Of a stretch of DNA of 53,728 nt, positions 50,747 through 53,728 are shown piece by piece (positions within the stretch are counted from its first letter, which is position 1; each line of letters opens with the position of its first letter). The DNA lies in the NCBI GenBank assembly GCA_900545345.1, contig UQYQ01000018.1, positions 1 to 53,728 of the forward strand, written 5' to 3'. Position numbers and translations under genes: made by a program. The stretch is from an uncultured Ruminococcus sp. GTDB lineage: Bacteria; Bacillota; Clostridia; Oscillospirales; Ruminococcaceae. Below the pieces are notes generated by a model. That model saw only the letters and a list, made by a program, of their open reading frames with translations, did no database searches and was not told the origin of the DNA.

Positions 50747-52825
50747 GTGGATAAGAAAGCTTATCGAAATGTATCGTGCATTGAATTTATGTGTGATTCA
50801 AAGACTCTCAGAATTACAGACATAAACGACGATTTTGAAAAAGCGACAGGATACACTTTCGAGTATATAAGAGAAAACTATATCAAGGTTCAGGACCTTT
50901 TTATCAGAGGATACTATAATGAGTATTTCCCTTTAATAAAGTCTGACTTAGATAAATACGGCAGAGTAAGTTCGGTTTTACAGCCTATCACCAAATTTGA
51001 TGAAAATACCGATAAGCAATATTTTGTATACTGCAAATATTCTGATGAAGCTCCTGACCAAATCCATGTCCGTGCTATGGAAATGACCGGATATTTAAAA
51101 TCAGATGAACAAACTTATTTAGAAGCTCAAAAATATAAAATGATTGAGCGTTATACTAACGAGCTTCACTTTGATTATCAAATCGATACAGATACATTAT
51201 CCCTAACACCTATTTTTAAAGAAAAATATAATATAGATACTGTTTTTAAAAATTATCTGTCCGGTGATTTTTTAAAAAACACAATCCATCCGGATGATGT
51301 TGAAGGCTATATCGGCGAATTTAAAAAATGCTTTAACTGCCAAACATCCGGAGAATTTGATTTCAGGACCAATATATTTGACAGCGATTTTGTTTGGTAC
51401 CGTGCTAAGTATGTAAGCTTCTTTGAAGAAGACAGAAAAACTATAAATCATATAATCGGCAGAATAATTGCTGTTGAAGATGAAAAGCGTCTTATGGGTG
51501 AGCTTGAATCAAATAAAGCTGCTGTTGCAAAGCTTACAACTATGGATTCTCTCACAAATATCTATAACTATAAGAACTTTTCTTTACGGCTTTCAGAATA
51601 CTTAAAAGAAAACAAAAATTCTGATAAAATTTCTGCAGTTGTATATTCTGATATTGATAACTTCTCATATGTAAACGCTTATTTCGGAACTGAAAATGCA
51701 AATAAGCTTTTGGCTGATTTCGCAAATCTTTTAAAGCATCATAAGAAAATCGCCCTATGCGGAAGAGTTTACTGCGATTTCTTTGTTTATGTTATTAAGG
51801 GCGATGATAAGGATGATGTTCTTTCTATCATAACTGAAATATATGATAGATTTAAAGCATATACAAAAACAGCATATCCAAAGAGTGATATTTATTTGTC
51901 CTCCGGTGTATACTTTTTAACGGAAAAAGATAAAATTCCTCAGCTTGTTGTTGATAATGCAAATCTTGCAAGGCGTCATTCAAAAGGCAACAAACAGGAA
52001 ATCTTCTCACTATATAAATCTGCTTTCCGTGCAGAAAGAATTAAGGAACAGGAAATTGCTACAAATATTCACATGGCTATACGCAACGGTGAAATCGAAG
52101 CTTTCTTCCAGCCGAAGTTTTCATTGAGCGAAAGGAAAATAATCGGTGCTGAAGCACTTGCACGCTGGAGAAATCCCGACGGAACATACCGTCCTCCTTT
52201 TGAATTCATAGGGATACTGGAACAGATTGGGTATATTGTCGACTTAGACTGGGAAATCTACAGACAGACTCTTGCAGCATTAAGAGACTGGATTGACAAA
52301 GGATATGAAGTTGTTCCTGTTTCGGTTAATTTTTCAAGGCTTCATTCAGACTATCCTGACTTCGGAAAAAGAATAATCGAAATGGCAGACGAATACAATG
52401 TGCCTCACGATTTAATCGAGATAGAAATAACAGAAAGTGCAATTGCAAGACAGCATAATATAATGCTCGAAAATCTTGTAAATCTCAGGAACAGCAATTT
52501 TATAATAGATATGGACGACTTCGGAACAGGCTATTCATCACTTAGCTTTTTAGTTACTGCCCCTATTGATATAGTTAAAGTCGATAAGGTGTTTGTCGAC
52601 CAAATCAGTTCGCAAAAAAGCCAGGAATATGTAAAGCATCTCTGTGAACTCATCTCTATCACAGGCAAGGATGTCATATTTGAGGGGGTTGAAACAGAAT
52701 CTCAGGTAGAATTCTGTAAGGACTGCGGTTTTGACAAGGGTCAGGGCTGGATTTTTGATAAAGCTATTACCATTGATGAATTTGAAGAAAAATATATGAA
52801 GCAAAAAGAGATTGAAACTGCATAA
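50747..52825 (+). CDS. Degenerate GGDEF and EAL domain protein (c-di-GMP phosphodiesterase)
   Basis: A 692-residue cytoplasmic signalling protein with no membrane segment. Two PAS-like regions (about 8-115 and 130-245), a GGDEF domain (about 255-415) whose active-site loop reads GRVYCDFFVYV instead of RxGGDEF, and an EAL domain (about 430-685). The EAL part keeps EALARW, VNFSR, EIEITES, DDFGTGYSS, VKVDK, EGVE and QGW, so hydrolysis of c-di-GMP is likely, while cyclase activity is not. The GGDEF remnant may be regulatory. GTG 50747 has AAAGGAAAAG upstream. No c-di-GMP synthase or riboswitch was seen in the window. Confidence 0.93.
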   Translation: MDKKAYRNVSCIEFMCDSKTLRITDINDDFEKATGYTFEYIRENYIKVQDLFIRGYYNEYFPLIKSDLDKYGRVSSVLQPITKFDENTDKQYFVYCKYSDEAPDQIHVRAMEMTGYLKSDEQTYLEAQKYKMIERYTNELHFDYQIDTDTLSLTPIFKEKYNIDTVFKNYLSGDFLKNTIHPDDVEGYIGEFKKCFNCQTSGEFDFRTNIFDSDFVWYRAKYVSFFEEDRKTINHIIGRIIAVEDEKRLMGELESNKAAVAKLTTMDSLTNIYNYKNFSLRLSEYLKENKNSDKISAVVYSDIDNFSYVNAYFGTENANKLLADFANLLKHHKKIALCGRVYCDFFVYVIKGDDKDDVLSIITEIYDRFKAYTKTAYPKSDIYLSSGVYFLTEKDKIPQLVVDNANLARRHSKGNKQEIFSLYKSAFRAERIKEQEIATNIHMAIRNGEIEAFFQPKFSLSERKIIGAEALARWRNPDGTYRPPFEFIGILEQIGYIVDLDWEIYRQTLAALRDWIDKGYEVVPVSVNFSRLHSDYPDFGKRIIEMADEYNVPHDLIEIEITESAIARQHNIMLENLVNLRNSNFIIDMDDFGTGYSSLSFLVTAPIDIVKVDKVFVDQISSQKSQEYVKHLCELISITGKDVIFEGVETESQVEFCKDCGFDKGQGWIFDKAITIDEFEEKYMKQKEIETA

Positions 52826-52832
52826 AAATATA

Positions 52833-52868
52833 CAAAGTCTCACAGATTTTTTTGTGAGGCTTTTTTAT
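52833..52868 (+). terminator. Terminator of the EAL gene
   Basis: AAGTCTCACA/TGTGAGGCTT stem (one wobble) with TTTTTT. Confidence 0.85.
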
Positions 52869-52915
52869 TGTTTTATTTGTTTTTATTGAATATTTAAATT
52901 ATTTAAATTTTATTA

Positions 52916-52943
52916 TTGATTTTTATAGATAAACTACTATAAT
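52916..52943 (+). promoter_or_regulatory. SigA-type promoter of the last gene
   Basis: TTGATT (52916-52921), 16-bp spacer, TATAAT (52938-52943). Confidence 0.55.
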
Positions 52944-52996
52944 AATTTTATAATAGTTAAAACAAAATCCGACAAAAATTTAAGGTGGTTAAAATA

Positions 52997-53518
52997 ATGT
53001 TTTTAAGACAAGAGAAAAGCAAAACCGCTTCAATTAATGAAGTTAAAAATCTGTCCGTGTTTTTAAAGATAAAGGGCATACTCAACTTATTATCAGCCTT
53101 AACTCTCTTATATGCTGCTGTACGCTTAATTTTCTCAGGCTATAATATTCTTACAAGATTTAATTACGAAGATGATTTTAATGTTAAAATTACAATTTTA
53201 ATATTAATGTCAATAGGTATATTAATCAGCTTTGCAATTCACATAATTGTATCATTTAAAAACTTTAAATCATTTATCACTGATGTTTTTTCAAATCCAA
53301 TAGATATTATTCAAAAATACAAAGAATTTTCTACAAACAAAATCATAAAGAGACTAATATTGATAATAATCGGCACTGTTTTATTAAGCAGATATATGGC
53401 TGTCAATATCTTGCCGTTTATTTTTTCAATAATAATTAGCAGATACATTTCAAATAATCTGCAAACATTCAATAAAATCGAAAAAAGCATAAAAAAGTCA
53501 AAAATAAAGAATACATAG
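52997..53518 (+). CDS. Unrecognised small membrane protein
   Basis: A 173-residue protein I do not recognise. Four hydrophobic stretches (about 25-45, 62-83, 116-132 and 134-150) alternate with basic loops; the N terminus (FLRQEKSKTASINEVKNL) and C terminus (KIEKSIKKSKIKNT) are strongly basic and should be cytoplasmic. There is no motif suggesting catalysis. ATG 52997 has AAGGTGG 8 bases upstream; an in-frame GTG at 52985 lies inside that ribosome site. It has its own promoter and terminator, so it is a stand-alone gene. Confidence 0.75.
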   Translation: MFLRQEKSKTASINEVKNLSVFLKIKGILNLLSALTLLYAAVRLIFSGYNILTRFNYEDDFNVKITILILMSIGILISFAIHIIVSFKNFKSFITDVFSNPIDIIQKYKEFSTNKIIKRLILIIIGTVLLSRYMAVNILPFIFSIIISRYISNNLQTFNKIEKSIKKSKIKNT

Positions 53519-53543
53519 ATTATGAATTACATATCAGCAAAAA

Positions 53544-53575
53544 AGGTGGAGATATTTTATCTTCACCTTTCTTAA
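53544..53575 (+). terminator. Terminator of the small membrane protein gene
   Basis: AAAGGTGGAGAT/ATCTTCACCTTT stem followed by CTTAACT. The remaining 150 bases are AT-rich with no feature seen. Confidence 0.7.
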
Positions 53576-53728
53576 CTAAATTAATATATTAAAAATATGT
53601 AAATGTCAACAGTAAATGCGAAAAAAAGAGAGCGAAAAAACAAATTTGTGAAAACTGTACAAGAAATAATAAAAAAACTAAAAATCGAACTTATATGTAT
53701 GACAAATTGTACAAATCACAAACTATTT

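Overview
The window reads as chromosomal DNA of a low-GC, Gram-positive, endospore-forming gut-type Clostridia, most likely a Ruminococcus-like member of the Oscillospiraceae. Support: AT-rich DNA with strong AGGAGG-type ribosome sites; sporulation genes (two CotF-type coat proteins, SpoIIP, a SpoIID-like protein); a class B sortase; plant-glucan enzymes (secreted GH5 cellulase, intracellular GH94 cellobiose phosphorylase, GH13); and BspA-type and GH5 surface proteins ending in the lysine-rich Fn3-like tail common in ruminococci. The species cannot be fixed from the sequence.

Layout. 1-616 is the tail of a phage-type lysis region (a partial gene and a holin), followed by tRNA-Arg(CCU). 1031-2967 holds coat proteins and spoIIP. 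3028-5953 is a three-gene ABC importer of the TrpXYZ/ABC_sub_bind type, and 6147-7070 a lipase-like hydrolase. 7179-11372 is a 1397-residue BspA leucine-rich-repeat surface protein. 11896-12867 is galT. 13010-20727 is a calcium/polyphosphate district: a PMCA-type Ca2+ ATPase divergent from an operon of PP2C phosphatase, amidohydrolase, CaCA cation antiporter and polyphosphate kinase. Then come glpK, a CwlO-like NlpC/P60 hydrolase, tRNA-Ser(GGA) and two small membrane proteins.

25244-32784 is a cellulose-use district: GH94 cellobiose phosphorylase, a membrane-anchored beta-propeller protein with its ECF sigma factor, and a GH5 cellulase. 32887-37148 is an envelope district: SpoIID-like, SH3-3D protein, sortase B and pncC. 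37405-39765 is iscS-thiI for tRNA thiolation. The remainder contains a Gfo/Idh/MocA oxidoreductase, metY, a MATE pump, yfhO-nudix, yjbQ, an Rrf2 regulator, a GH13 enzyme, a degenerate-GGDEF/EAL protein and an unrecognised membrane protein.

How it fits together. The GH5 enzyme would release cello-oligosaccharides outside the cell, and GH94 would phosphorolyse cellobiose inside. A 41-bp element (37/41 identical) lies immediately upstream of the -35 of both the GH94 gene and the sigma/beta-propeller operon, suggesting a common regulator. The BspA protein and the GH5 enzyme share a two-part C-terminal cassette (an unnamed beta-rich module plus Lys-rich Fn3), suggesting a common surface-retention route. 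Two sites matching the WalR box lie upstream of the NlpC/P60 gene and of pncC-srtB. Several genes have unusual leaders: hairpins or tiny ORFs between Shine-Dalgarno and start. A family of modular hairpin-rich intergenic repeats is scattered through the window. No CRISPR array, transposase, rRNA or known riboswitch was recognised.
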